Source: Liolophura sinensis
Taxonomy: Eukaryota > Mollusca > Polyplacophora > Chitonida > Chitonidae
Assembly: GCF_032854445.1 (NCBI RefSeq)
Contig: NC_088305.1
Coordinates: 28,172,628-28,236,627 of the forward strand
Direction of reading: 5' to 3'
Length of the DNA: 64,000 nucleotides
In this document: in pieces, positions 10,301 to 22,206 of the stretch
How the letters are laid out: each line of letters starts with the position of its first letter
Position numbering within the stretch: position 1 is the first letter of the stretch
Made by a program: the position numbers and the translations under genes
Notes under the pieces: generated by a model
The model's database searches: none
What the model was told of the DNA's origin: nothing
What the model saw: the letters and a program-made list of their open reading frames with translations, nothing else

Positions 10301-13300
10301 GGTCAGAAGCAAGTGTATTAAACAAACAAACAAATACATAAATGTTTAAGCAATATAGCAAATAAAGTAAAATATATATTTAAATAAATAAAAAATGGAA
10401 CCGTGACCTAAAATTGCCAAACAGAATTCGCATGTGCAATATACACAAAATTATCTGTTGTTAACATTTACTTGTTTGTCAACACAGTGCTTGTGTCTTG
10501 TCAATCGCTTTTATTTTGTTATTTTTTTTCTTCCACACGTTTCCAACTATAACAATGATTCATGCAGATGAGGTAGTCGATCAGATAGATTAAAATCAAC
10601 AAATTTTAAAAATCAGTTCAAAGTAGAAAAGGTTGAGTCAAACATTTGTGTTCAAAGTTGAGGAGACGTTCAGAGCAGAGTCTCTACTGGACACCTGTTG
10701 GAAGATTTTAAAATAAAGGGAAAAAACAGTGTCAAAAAGCAGGTGTTGATGCATTAGGGCGTGTGTCTTTAATAAAGCATTGGAGAAATTCTTACAGCAG
10801 ACCAAAAACAATTTATGGAAAATTGTTGGTAAATTTAGATGCATTGAAAGGCTCAAATGATTGATTACATTCAACTGATGGCTCAAATGATTGATTACAC
10901 GGAGCCATTTCACACCAAGCGTAATTACATGAGCTGACTGGCACAATCAGTACCCAGCAAATGGTCTGCAAATCACCATGCACAGCTCGTCATTAGGGTA
11001 TGCTCTTAATTCCTGAGGTTATACAGTCGGCCTGAACGGCGAGAATTGGGTGCGAACTCATGATCAGATTTGTGAACGAGTATTCACCTCGAATGCAGCA
11101 AGTTCAGGACTTTTTCCTAGTAGCGCTATCACTAAAACCTTGAAAAAACACAGCATATTTTCGTTCCAAGCTTAGATTGTTCATTAAATTATTACAAGAC
11201 AACCATATTTTAACAGAATCTACCGGGTAGTAAAGGTATCCCGTGTTAGAATACATAAGTATTAAGTAAACTTAAATGACACCCATTTCCGCTCACTCAC
11301 TGAAGAAGAAACTTTTACTTAGAATTCGTGAATAAAGCCCTTTTTCTTTTCAAATCAAACATTCCTATATTTCACCAGCCATATGACAGACTTTACTCAT
11401 GAGATCAGCGCTTGACCTGCTTTAGACATCGTCGTTTCGAGGTCTCACAGACACTGGCAGTTGTAATAACATATTGTAATATTGTTTCCGATCGGAAACT
11501 CCACAAGTTGTTCTGTAAACAAAGTGTCAGCTGATCAATTGCTCGGTCAAAATGCGTGGACAATGTACCACTACACCTCATCCCCTGCGCCAACCGCCTA
11601 CCGGGCATCAGAGTGGGGTAACAATTCTACCTTGAGCTGCGATACGATGACACGGTGGATTTTAATTTTATCCACTCAGGACTGCTCAGATTGGATGAGT
11701 GAGGAACTGTGATGTAATTCTCGTGAGATTTCGACGTGATTATATAAAAGTTAAGTGAATCTATCCAGGAAAAAGCTGGCAGGTTGGATTAGTTTACACC
11801 TCTAGAATCACCCGAAAAATAGCGATATATTGAATAAACTTGAACAAGTTTTACTTTGGTGTTATTTTTACACGGACAATTAAAAATGGGACAGAAGAAA
11901 ACGCTAGGTAGGAATGTTAACTTTGGGTTTCTTCGTTTGGTGAGTTTATGATTGATATATCTACCAATCAAATCTTACTTTGATACACCGCTCGACAATT
12001 TCATACTGCATATTTGTGTTTATTGGATGCGAAGAGTATGTTTTACTGGCACGACTCATGTCTCGTCCAGATTATGGATTTATACGCTGTGCACTTTGAT
12101 TCAAGATCTCGTAACCCCGCCAACTTCCTTTGATTTCGAATCCGTGCTCTGAGTTTTACAACAAGATTCACGTATTTATAAATCTCTTCACAGATACCAT
12201 GCAGTAATTACAAAAGACCCGGTCATATTAACGTTATGTACTGGAACTACCAATACACAATTTGAGACTTAAACTGTGTATACTGGCATGTGATGTACAA
12301 ACGAGAGATAAAGCCACATTGGCGGAAATACACCTCAATATAGCCTGTCCTATTCCAAAGAATACAAACAACAGCACTAACAGACTTTAACTCCATAGTT
12401 TAAGCCGTTATTTCTTGAAATACAGTACACGCGAAACCTATTTAAACCGCCCAGAAATATATATTGATATTTTAATTAATATTTGTTAATTAATAATTGT
12501 TAATTCTTAAACTTCAATTCATAATTATAAATCCTTTTTTCACTCGGATCTTTCTTACAACACAACATATCTCTTTATTTTCTCCCATATAGACTCACAT
12601 TTGTATATTCCCAAACCACATTCTCAGTCTATACATATTTAAAAAGATATGACCAAAAGGGAACTCCCTCCCATGCAGATGTCAATACACAATGTTTAAG
12701 TGCTTTAATGATTATGTAAAATTGACCTCCTTAATTTTGCCTTTCGCATTCATGGCTAGCATACAGTCTACATAGTCCATATTGCAGGGCGAAATGACAT
12801 GTCTTTTTTTCGTTTAATTTGCAGACGATTGCGGTTTGAATTCGCCTAGTTTCCATTCAATAATTCTGTGTTAAATTCCACGCAGTTGTCGTCAAAACGC
12901 TAAACAATACCTGTGGAACTTTTTAGTGAACTCTAACCACAAATGCTTGAACATCCGAACTGTGACAGTGTGTCAAAGGACAGAATGGAGCTGTTAGGTT
13001 ATACTGAGTGAATCGATGCTATAAGTTAACGACGGGGAGTCGCGTTCAGCTCCCAGGGTGCCTCCACACCCCTAAGGCTCACTCACGTGAACGTGGAATA
13101 AACGTGCAACAGTACTGGGGTCTCAGGTATGGCACGAGTGTCATCACCTCCACTAATTAGATTTTTTGACAAAGGTGAACTTTTGGTACTATTATGTCAG
13201 ATCACTTGATTTACAGATTTTCACTGATTACAATATTGATCAGAAACACCTCAGAAACGTGCTGAGCATTTTCTTCTTCCTTTTCAAAACCACTATAAAA

Positions 13301-15530
13301 ATATGTACATATCATACATTCTTTGGAGAATGTAACTCTTATATGACTCAAAATTGAATGTAAATGTGAACACATTTCAGCTTGATATGTGCCAGGGGCG
13401 ATTGTAAAGAATGAGTAAAAAGAATTACATCCGATTTTTCAGTTTTACCCTTTCATCACAGAGTACTTCATTCTACTGCGCTGAGGAATAGTAGCGCATG
13501 AAAATACCCCCCCAAAGGGTGAATCTGTCAGTCACGTGCCCAAAATGCCAAGGGAGACAACCCATTTCACACCAGTGTACAAAGTAACGTCACGGCGAAA
13601 TTAGACATGCGCAGATACTGATAGGAATGTAAAGAAGATGACAAGATCTCGCTTATCATGTCTGAGCGAGCGTGTGTGGATGTACGTACAATTCCCGGAA
13701 ATACTACACTCTTAAAACTGAAATGTTACATATAAGTTACATACTGTTAAATCCAACATTTTAGCATTGGTGAATCAGGGAAACATTTATAAGGTAAGGT
13801 TAACACTCTTTAAGGTGTTAACTTAATGTCCAATGAATGCTTTCACGACATATTTTACATTATAAATATTTAAAAAATATACTAATCTAATATTACCGGT
13901 ATGTAAAACAATTATTACGCAAACAATGATAACATTTTTAGGCAAATACAGATATCAAATTTTACGCCATGTAACAAGTTGTATTTTAACATTTAAGAGC
14001 CTTTTTATATCGGAAGCCAAAACGCTTGTCAGGTGTACATGCAGGTAAAGGGAGGTGGTTTCCTACATTCAGACGCCCCGTTTTCCTCCACCGTTGAACT
14101 CGACTGCTAGTTTTGAGAATGGCGATTACAATCAATCAAATAAACCGTTTATCGCCAGCAATATACAAGCAATACAATATAAACTACTCACAGCACAGAG
14201 ACTAAATCCAGAGCAGCGACGACAGTGTGCTACCTGGCAAAATGATCACACGTAACCGATGAAAGACAGCCTCCTTTCAGTTTGCCTCAGTTTTAGGGTT
14301 TTATTCTGACTGTTCATGTAAATGCATAAATAGTAGTACACCGCACGCCCTTAGACTCATTGCTTAAGTAGAAGTAGATAAAAAAATACAGTGATGTTAA
14401 CTGAAATTTATTAGATGTTATTGGTCCAGAATTACTCAACAATGCCTCCCAAAACAGCGAAGGTAAAACGAAGCTCGAGAATTTACAGCCTGTCCGAGAT
14501 TGGCACTTAACCAAACTTAACCAGTGTCTTAGTGGTGAAAAGGGCCACGAAAGGCCATATTAGGTAACCCCAGCTTGATACACACAAAGGTAATATAAGA
14601 TAGAACACTGTACATTAAAGCACTAAATGTCAATGCAATTGTTTCAAGGACCCTTAGATCATTAACATTACATCTTATGAAGAAAGCATAAAAAGAAACT
14701 TGTCACGTGCAGAACGTCACATTGAAATGGCATGGCCAGTAGGTCGCCTAAACCAGATTTCAATCTCCAGTTTCTACAGAAGCTTGCATTTAAAAGAGTA
14801 TTTTATTCATTATTGTAATTCTCATAATTTTTGAAACATCTGCGCATTTCAATTATTATACATATAATTGTAACAGAAATGCAAAGTTTTTCTGTTCTCA
14901 TACATGCATGGTTGGTGCATCCATGTCTTTACGTTTCCGAAAAAACTGGGTGACATATGTAACTTTTTGCTCTCAGCACAACTAATATCTGTCCTAAAAA
15001 TTACAACAATTGCTCTGCCAAAAACTTATTCACAGATTAAAAATACGCAAATTGGGAAAGCCACACTGGAAATCCTCGCGCTCTACACTTAACAATTGTG
15101 CCTGACGCAATCGTTAACCAAAAGTAAACAGAAAATGACACTGACTTCCGCTGTCAGTCAAAACATTCTCCGGGCTGAAAAAAAATCATTGATTAACACG
15201 CCCTAATTTCCAAATCAAACAAAGTTTTATTTATTCAGGCGCGTGGCAGAGGTCATTCGCGTGATATCTGCACGTGAGCAGACACGTTGTCAATCACCCG
15301 TCACTCAAAGATAAATACTTTGAATATAATATTTTATCAGCCCCCCCCCCTCCCCCAACCACCACTGACATCACAGTGAGCGGTGTAACAAAGATGTCAC
15401 GAAGTCTCAGCCAAACCTAAAACTTAGATTCTTGTCAGTGAGCTATGAAAACTGCAGCATTTTTTCAGTCCAAAACATCAAACTGTAGGATAAAGTCTGA
15501 CAAAGCAAAAAACAACGTTTTGAGACTTCT
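10301..15530. other. Long non-coding stretch
   Basis: No supported gene. Small structures only: a 30-bp tandem duplication around 'ggctcaaatgattgattaca' (10850-10900), a short AT-palindromic run at 12460-12530, and a C-rich patch near 15340-15360. The frames at 11482-11712 and 13166-13357 have no splice support or recognisable peptide. Confidence 0.45.
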
Positions 15531-15532
15531 CG

Positions 15533-15800
15533 TGGTCTAGTGGTGAAATGTGTTTGTCATTCGAGCGATCCTGTTTGAAAACCGGCCAATTTGTAGATCT
15601 GCCGTTCCCATACACTGCCCTGGGAATAATAAACGGTCGACGAGGCTTGAGTTCAAAGCCGGCCTTAGACAAGCGGTTTGTAGGTCCCCGCTCTCACTGC
15701 CTTGGTGAAAATAAACGGTCAACGAGTCTCGTGCTCAAAACCAGCCTCGGACAAGCAGTTTCTAGGTCCCCTGCTCTCACTGCCTTTGGGACAATAAACG
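15533..15800 (+). repeat. tRNA-like head followed by ~80-bp tandem units
   Basis: 'tctcgtggtctagtggtgaa' resembles the A-box region of a tRNA. It is followed by about two and a half imperfect 80-bp units, each with 'aataaacggt', a 'gcctc/ggac/tagacaag' stretch and 'ctctcactgcctt'. This may be a SINE whose body was tandemly amplified. No full cloverleaf is present. Confidence 0.55.
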
Positions 15801-15984
15801 GATAACAAGGCTCATGTGATTGTTTGCGCAGCCTAACGCCCATTAAAGACCACTTACCTTATGGTTTGCATATCAGTGCATCAGATCTTATCTAAGTCGG
15901 TGGTTTCCCCCGTTCCCTTCGATTCCTTCCACCTGTAAAACTGACCGCCTTTGTAGAATGAGGAAAATGGTCTATATTGGGTTA

Positions 15985-15991
15985 ATCAATA

Positions 15992-16084
<93 letters not shown>

Positions 16085-16085
16085 T
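15985..16085. repeat. (AT)n microsatellite
   Basis: A nearly pure run of alternating AT of about 100 bp. Confidence 0.95.
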
Positions 16086-16089
16086 TCAA

Positions 16090-17115
16090 TTACACACCAG
16101 CTGTGATATTTTTGTCCCTAAATTGGTTTAACTGAGAGAAAGAAGCAACAACAAGAAGCAAAGTTATCACCACTGAAAACAAGGTATAAGAAATGCAATC
16201 CGTTACATGTTGAAATTGTATTGACCAAATTTAAATGCACTGAGAAAGCCCAAGTACCACCGGTACTAAATAGAGCATAATGTAGCAATGTAAAATTCCA
16301 GTAACAATATCCAACGTTCTTTAGCACTATAAAGTTTTTTTTTTATTTTAAGATGGCAATAAGGTTATGGGTGAAAGAAACGTTCGGCAAGTTATTGACG
16401 AACTTTCCCACGTGTGACGTACGGTCATCCATACCATATTGGTGGAAGACGGGTGGTGATGGGTCTAAATGAATCTATTACACATTTGGTTAATGACAGC
16501 GTCGTATGGGTTTCCTACCTTTAGAAAGGTTTGGCTATTGGCAGAATTCATGTGAAGCCTATTATGTAATGTGCACTTATATATGTAAAGAACTATTCTG
16601 TTCGTCGTAAATAGATAACGTTCAAACAATAAAGAAAGGTTTGTAATGGCATTTTTTCCAGAAAGTTAAATATTCCTGTTAATCACCACTTAGAGTAAAT
16701 AAACATAGCGTACGGTATATTTGCCTTCATGGAATAATTCATGGCTACTTGGGAAAATCTGTGCACTTGTAATGGCTGAAGCATTGTTCCCCTACATGAC
16801 AGGTCAGTAAGAGGTTACACGCCGTCTGGCACGTTGTTAACTACAAACAAGGTGTTAGTTTGTGGCAGGGATCCAGCAAACAGAGGACATTAGCATTCTT
16901 AATGTTGTATCAGACTATCTAAACAATAGAGATCAATCCTATTTAATTTCGACGTTATGGACAATCCACTACTGGACATCGTGTGCCATAGCACATGCTA
17001 ATTGTTACCTTTCGGCGTTTAACAAAAATAGATTAATAAGCATTGTTGAGGAAGACACATTTGAAAAATCAATCTGTAAATGTCTGGATAAATATAGCAT
17101 TTGAGTTTTTCTTTC
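16090..17115. other. Non-coding stretch
   Basis: No exon with good borders and no repeat family recognised. Confidence 0.4.
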
Positions 17116-17258
17116 AACCAGCAACCTGCGGATGGTCTTGGGTTTCCCTTGGTTTCTGTCCGGTTTCCTCCCACCATACTTTTGGCCACCGTCGCATAAG
17201 TGAAATATTCTTGAGTAGGGCGTAAAACACTAATCAAATACATAAATAAATCTTAGAG
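17116..17258 (+). mobile_element. tRNA-derived SINE, 5'-truncated
   Basis: Body starts at 'ccagcaacctgcggatggtc' and runs through 'ggtttcctcccaccatactt' and 'gtgaaatattcttgagtagg' to an (aaat)n tail. The head is missing. Confidence 0.85.
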
Positions 17259-17259
17259 C

Positions 17260-18500
17260 TTGGTTCACTTACGATTGTCTGCGTATGTCGCTCAGCTGTT
17301 CGGAAGTAATCGATTAGTAGTGTTTGCACTAGAGTTACTCGTCAAACATAAACATATAAAGTTGCTCTCATCCAACCTGTAAACCATTGGCGAAACATGG
17401 TCATGTACATGACAACATAAGAATCGCTATGGTAACGTGGGGAAATTCTGGGACGCACTTGGGAGTTACGGTAGAAAACTTTCTGTGGCGATTCGTAAAG
17501 AATTTAAACCCAGTTTGTGTAAAGGCCTTAGTGACGATAAGTGGTCACAAATGCAATGCGATATATATGTGGTGTGCATCTCAATACGCCAAACGAGAGA
17601 AAGTTTGTCAGTCTCTTGCCATTGGCCTGTGGTTTACCCCCCGGCAGTTCAGCTTTCTCTTCTTATGAAGCTTAAACCGATCGTATAAGCCAAAGTCAAA
17701 AAAATCTTGAGTTCAGCGTTAAACTATAATAAAAAAATAAAGAAATAATTCTCACCCCAATGATTTAAACGATGTACCTGGCGAACATATTTCTGATGTA
17801 TTATCTCCAGCTGTAGAGCCTAAGAATTGCGTATAATAGTATTTTAGCAACACTGTTTTTGCGACTGCCCATATATACAATTTTAACTGAAATTTTGTGC
17901 AAAACATCGAGCAGAATCGAATTTTTGTTATTGTTTTAGAATAGCAAAAAATACCTTTCGCAAAATATGGGCCTGGTTTGAAAAAGTTTTATAATGCGGG
18001 TCGCTTTACAACTTTTCCGAAAATTAGGATCATTTTAACACTATAATAAATACATTTACCAGTTTGATATTGAAAAGCAAATATTTTTCCTTTTCTTAGT
18101 ACATAGAGAAAACTTTATTTGATTAGCGAAGGTGAATATTTTGCCAAAAATCTGCGGCTTCTTTAATACTATATGATACAGGTACTATGTTTGCACAGCT
18201 TTTAACCTTAGAGTTATAACGGTAAATCTGACAAAAATGTGCTGACAATGCCACGAGTGTCATCGCCTATAGAATAACCAGATTACCTGATCCAATCAAC
18301 CACTTTGGCACGTAATTGTCAGGTGACGTGGTTCTCACCTGAGTGACAACTACTCATTACCTATATAGTACAATAAAGACAAGATTACAGGCAATGATCA
18401 TTTGGATAGACCAGGTAGTTGAAGCACTTAGTGGTTCTTTTGACAGTATGTTGAACAGTTTTAAGCGTAGTAATTAGGGCACTTAACAAATGTTTCACTT
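17260..18500. other. Non-coding stretch
   Basis: Two overlapping frames at 17387-17688 look superficially codon-like but lack convincing splice sites. The end of this interval near 17640-17750 may be a decayed SINE tail. 18230-18370 repeats the phrase 'cacgagtgtcatc.cct' also seen at 13133-13150. Confidence 0.35.
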
Positions 18501-18504
18501 GGAG

Positions 18505-18560
18505 AGTTTATTTATTTATTTTTATTGGTGTTTTACGCCATACTCAAGAATATTTCACTG
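18505..18560 (-). mobile_element. SINE 3' fragment
   Basis: Only the tail and last 45 bp of the main SINE remain ('ggtgttttacgccatactca', 'agaatatttcactg'). Confidence 0.7.
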
Positions 18561-19129
18561 AAGTTTAAAATTAAATTTTTAAACACATTTCCAAAATATA
18601 CATCATAAATAGCGTTTTGAATTTCATTTATATGAGCATATATGTATTTCAATATTGTCATGAATGACTCAATACAGATATACTAGAACAGGTTTAAACT
18701 ATCTGGAAACAGGACAAAAGTATTACAAGATAAAACAAATGGATGTAAGGCGACTGTATAGCATCGCGACAAGCTAGATTGACTATATTCCTCTGCTAGC
18801 ACCACCAGACGAATGATGAAATGGTGAGGAATGAAAGAAACAAACATAATACGAGTTATTTTCACAAGAATTACACTTAGACCTAAAGCTGTCTGAGATC
18901 ACTGAGAGCAATTATTATCTTATTTTTTGCCTTATCTTTTTCTTATCATTTTTCCTTGATGTTTACTTTTACAGGGTGTGTAGTTACAGGGCCTGAGCAT
19001 GCCCTTGTTTATGATGAGAGAAATCATAGACTAAAATCTGATCTAATAGAAATTTCATTTTCATTAGAAAGTGTGATGTCTGATCTATTTTGTGACACAC
19101 ATCATCAAACACACACAAACGAAGGCGTG

Positions 19130-21180
19130 TGATTCAAAGTTTACCTGATGTGTACAGCAGCAGGATGTTTAGTGTCAACAAGAACAAGCTAACATCACCA
19201 CTCGCACCTGCTGATGCAAGAGTTACACACCCTGATGAGTTATCTCCCAACTCACAAGTAGGCCGAAATAACGGTGTTTACCGTTAAGTATCCACGCAAT
19301 CATCAGGTGACCGTGTCATGTGGGATGAAACCCATGATGTTTGCAGAATTTACCTTTGCAATATAAATGCTCTTTCACTGATATTGAGAAAGAGTAAAAT
19401 AATGTTATAAATTGTTAACATAATTTTTTACATTTTGTTTATTTTATCCGTCTACACCAAATTAGTTCCAGGTAAATCAGCACCCCTTAGTGATGTGACG
19501 TCAACACACCTATCTTCAAGTTGCTGATTGTAGGTGGATAGACTAAGTCATCGACAACAGATGAATAGCAACGGTTTAATTACATCGAATTTGCATGAAT
19601 ATTAATTTTTTTATCGGAAACATCTGTCGACATTAGTCTTTCTATAACTGCCTAAGTCACTTCATCACCTACATGTAGATAGAAGTTACAAGATATATAA
19701 ACCATGGATCATAAAAGCGTCATTCGTAAGTTTAATAAAATACCCGCAATGCGTATTAATTATGTATGAAAATGGCAATTATACGTATTACACCCCAGTT
19801 AAAAGGTTTTCTAAACTGTTTTCAGTCAAAGTCTAAGGTCATATTTTGGGCTATCCGAAATCGATTTACAGACTAGACATCGTTATTTTAGCAAACTGGC
19901 GACAATTTTGAGAAACTTTGGCTGCTTTTGCGCACGTTTTATGCAATAAGATTTCGACAAGAAATTTGCAAATAGTCTGTCTCCCTCTAGAAACAGTCTA
20001 AGCAGGTGATACTCCATATGCCCGCGTTAAGCTGTGTAACATTCATACTGAGTGGTGATTAAATCAATACTCACTCTGTAACCACCGATGTGAAACAGCA
20101 GACTGTTAAGTGTCATAACAGTTCTGAACTAACAAGATGGCCGCACCTGCTGATGCAAAAGTTATGTACCGTGATGTGTAATCGCCCTCACTTGTATGCC
20201 TGTTTTTAAAATTGGGATTAAGACAGAAATACCTATGTTTACTGTTAAGTACACATCTAATCAGTCGCTGAACCGTGTCATAAGAATGATATTCAAGATG
20301 CTTTGGCTATTTGCACTTGTAATCAAAAAGCATCTAAACTGATATAGGTCAAGTGTAAATACAATCATTACATTACAATTTGAAAAACTTCCTTCATTTT
20401 TAAATTTTTTTTTCTTTTTATTTAATTGTAACCCTCTACGCGAATAACATATATAACTTCTATTTGCTGTGCAAGTTTTCTAAGTAATTTAGTAATCATC
20501 ATTTAGTGTGTAACTAAACTAAATGAATAATTTTGTTAACACGTTTTTTCATTCTTTACAGAGGATCATCATCCCTTCATTCAATCAAAAACGTCATGAA
20601 AATTTAAATTGTTAAATAGTGTATTTTACTCTCAAAACATACAATATAAAATCAGAATAGTTTACAGATAGAAAGACATTTCAAAAGACATTTTATAGAG
20701 AAGTTATGATTATCATTATTAAATTCCCGCGCATAATTAGGAAGTTTTTGGTATTTATTGGACTTAGCGATGACTGCTTCCTTTGGTTAGAGATAATAAT
20801 TTCCAACTGACACGGATGCCTTTTTTTACCATATGGACCGATGTTATTTTTTTTTTAGTAAATCGCATGCTTATTATACACAGTTTTAATCCACACTGAG
20901 CGAAATAAGCCTGCAGATTTGTGAATATGCGTATTCCCTCAGTAAACAGCAACGACTCGGTATGGAGTACAGAGTGTCATTTTGTCTGAACTAACAACAT
21001 GGCCTCCGCACCTGCCAATACAAGAGTTATCTGCCCTGACGTATAATCAACCCTGTATAGAACAGATATGTTTCAAATAGAGATTACATCACAAATCAGA
21101 GCAATTGTTGCCAAGTACACACGTGTGTACGTTAAATCGTGTCACGCGTGTCTTTTCCCAACCTTATACCGTGTAAATTT
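19130..21180 (+). repeat. Three diverged copies of a ~0.9-kb repeated block
   Basis: Similar passages recur near 19150-19330, 20090-20290 and 20965-21060. Each carries 'gcacctgc(t/c)gatgcaa.agttat' preceded by 'agtgtca...aactaaca' and followed by 'gttaagta...gtgtcat'. The first two copies stay alignable further ('aaactgatata' against 'ttcactgatatt'). Spacing of about 900 bp suggests an old tandem amplification. No coding sequence. Confidence 0.55.
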
Positions 21181-21199
21181 GCAATTGTCATGCCGTTAT

Positions 21200-21800
21200 T
21201 TCTGCAGTGACCGTAATTTTTTTTTATCAAAATTCATTTTAACAGATTTCAAACATACTGATTAACCAGCACAGTCGTGTTTCGCCAACGAATTTATCTG
21301 TTGCATAAATTAAGTTCCACAAGCGGCCACATAAAGTTACATCTAACACAATCATACTCGCTAAAATATTCTGCCGGCCTCGTGACTAAGATGCCAATCG
21401 TATGACAATACTCCGTCCATCTGATTAAGGCAGATAAATACGCCTTTGTGTTCCACAAGAGACGTAATTATACAAGTACCAAATACTTTGTTACTCTCTT
21501 TCTGTTTTTCATAATTGCTTAGATGGTGTTACCGAAATAAACTACTGAAGAAAACTGCGTCCCTTATTAAGAAAGTATTCTTCTCCATTTTTTCAAGGTT
21601 AATAAAATCAAAACTCTCGACTTGTCCTGAGCGTGTTTACTCCTGTACCCATATCATTTCACGGTCATCGGGGTAACTCCCTCCCGGGGGTTGAGAGGGG
21701 CTAATTTCAGGCTTCCCCCAGGGATTTGCTCAACTTGTCATTACAACCAACGCCTCTCTTGACGATCTCCGTGGGGTCCGGAGAGAGCTCGATGTTGATT
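21200..21800. other. Non-coding stretch upstream of BTB gene 1
   Basis: The last 150 bases (21640-21800) are richer in G+C than the surroundings, with 'ctccctcccgggggttgaga' and 'cgtggggtccggagagagct'. They may form the 5' UTR or promoter of the gene at 22207. No TATA box is evident. Confidence 0.35.
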
Positions 21801-22206
21801 GGATGGCGGAGCACCAAAGTCAGGCCTCGTCTGTGAGGAAATCTACAGGATGCTCAGCCGAGTCCACAACTCAACCTGACATCAAACTGGCCTGTGTGTA
21901 TCACCACGGGACAGTTGATCTCTGTTCAGAGCCGTATGACGGCTGTTTTCTCTGCTTTCATCTACCTGTCAACGCTTGTGAGTTGCGTGGCTTCGTTATA
22001 AACCCGATCAACTCCACCGATCTGCATCAGAACTCGCTCGCCTCTCGTCCAAGGAAGATCTCAATTGTATCTTCTCTATGTTACCGGACTTTACCATTGC
22101 ATCAGTGCGGTGCTGCAATAGCAATTTTGGATTTTACCATACAATCGAGCATTGGCCTATCCAGATATCTCAACACGTACGGGTTGGACTTGAACGCCCT
22201 GGCAAA

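Noticed and set aside
17387-17688. Two overlapping plus-strand frames with codon-like look
   Set aside because: No convincing acceptor or donor, and two frames open at once over the same bases argues against selection on either.
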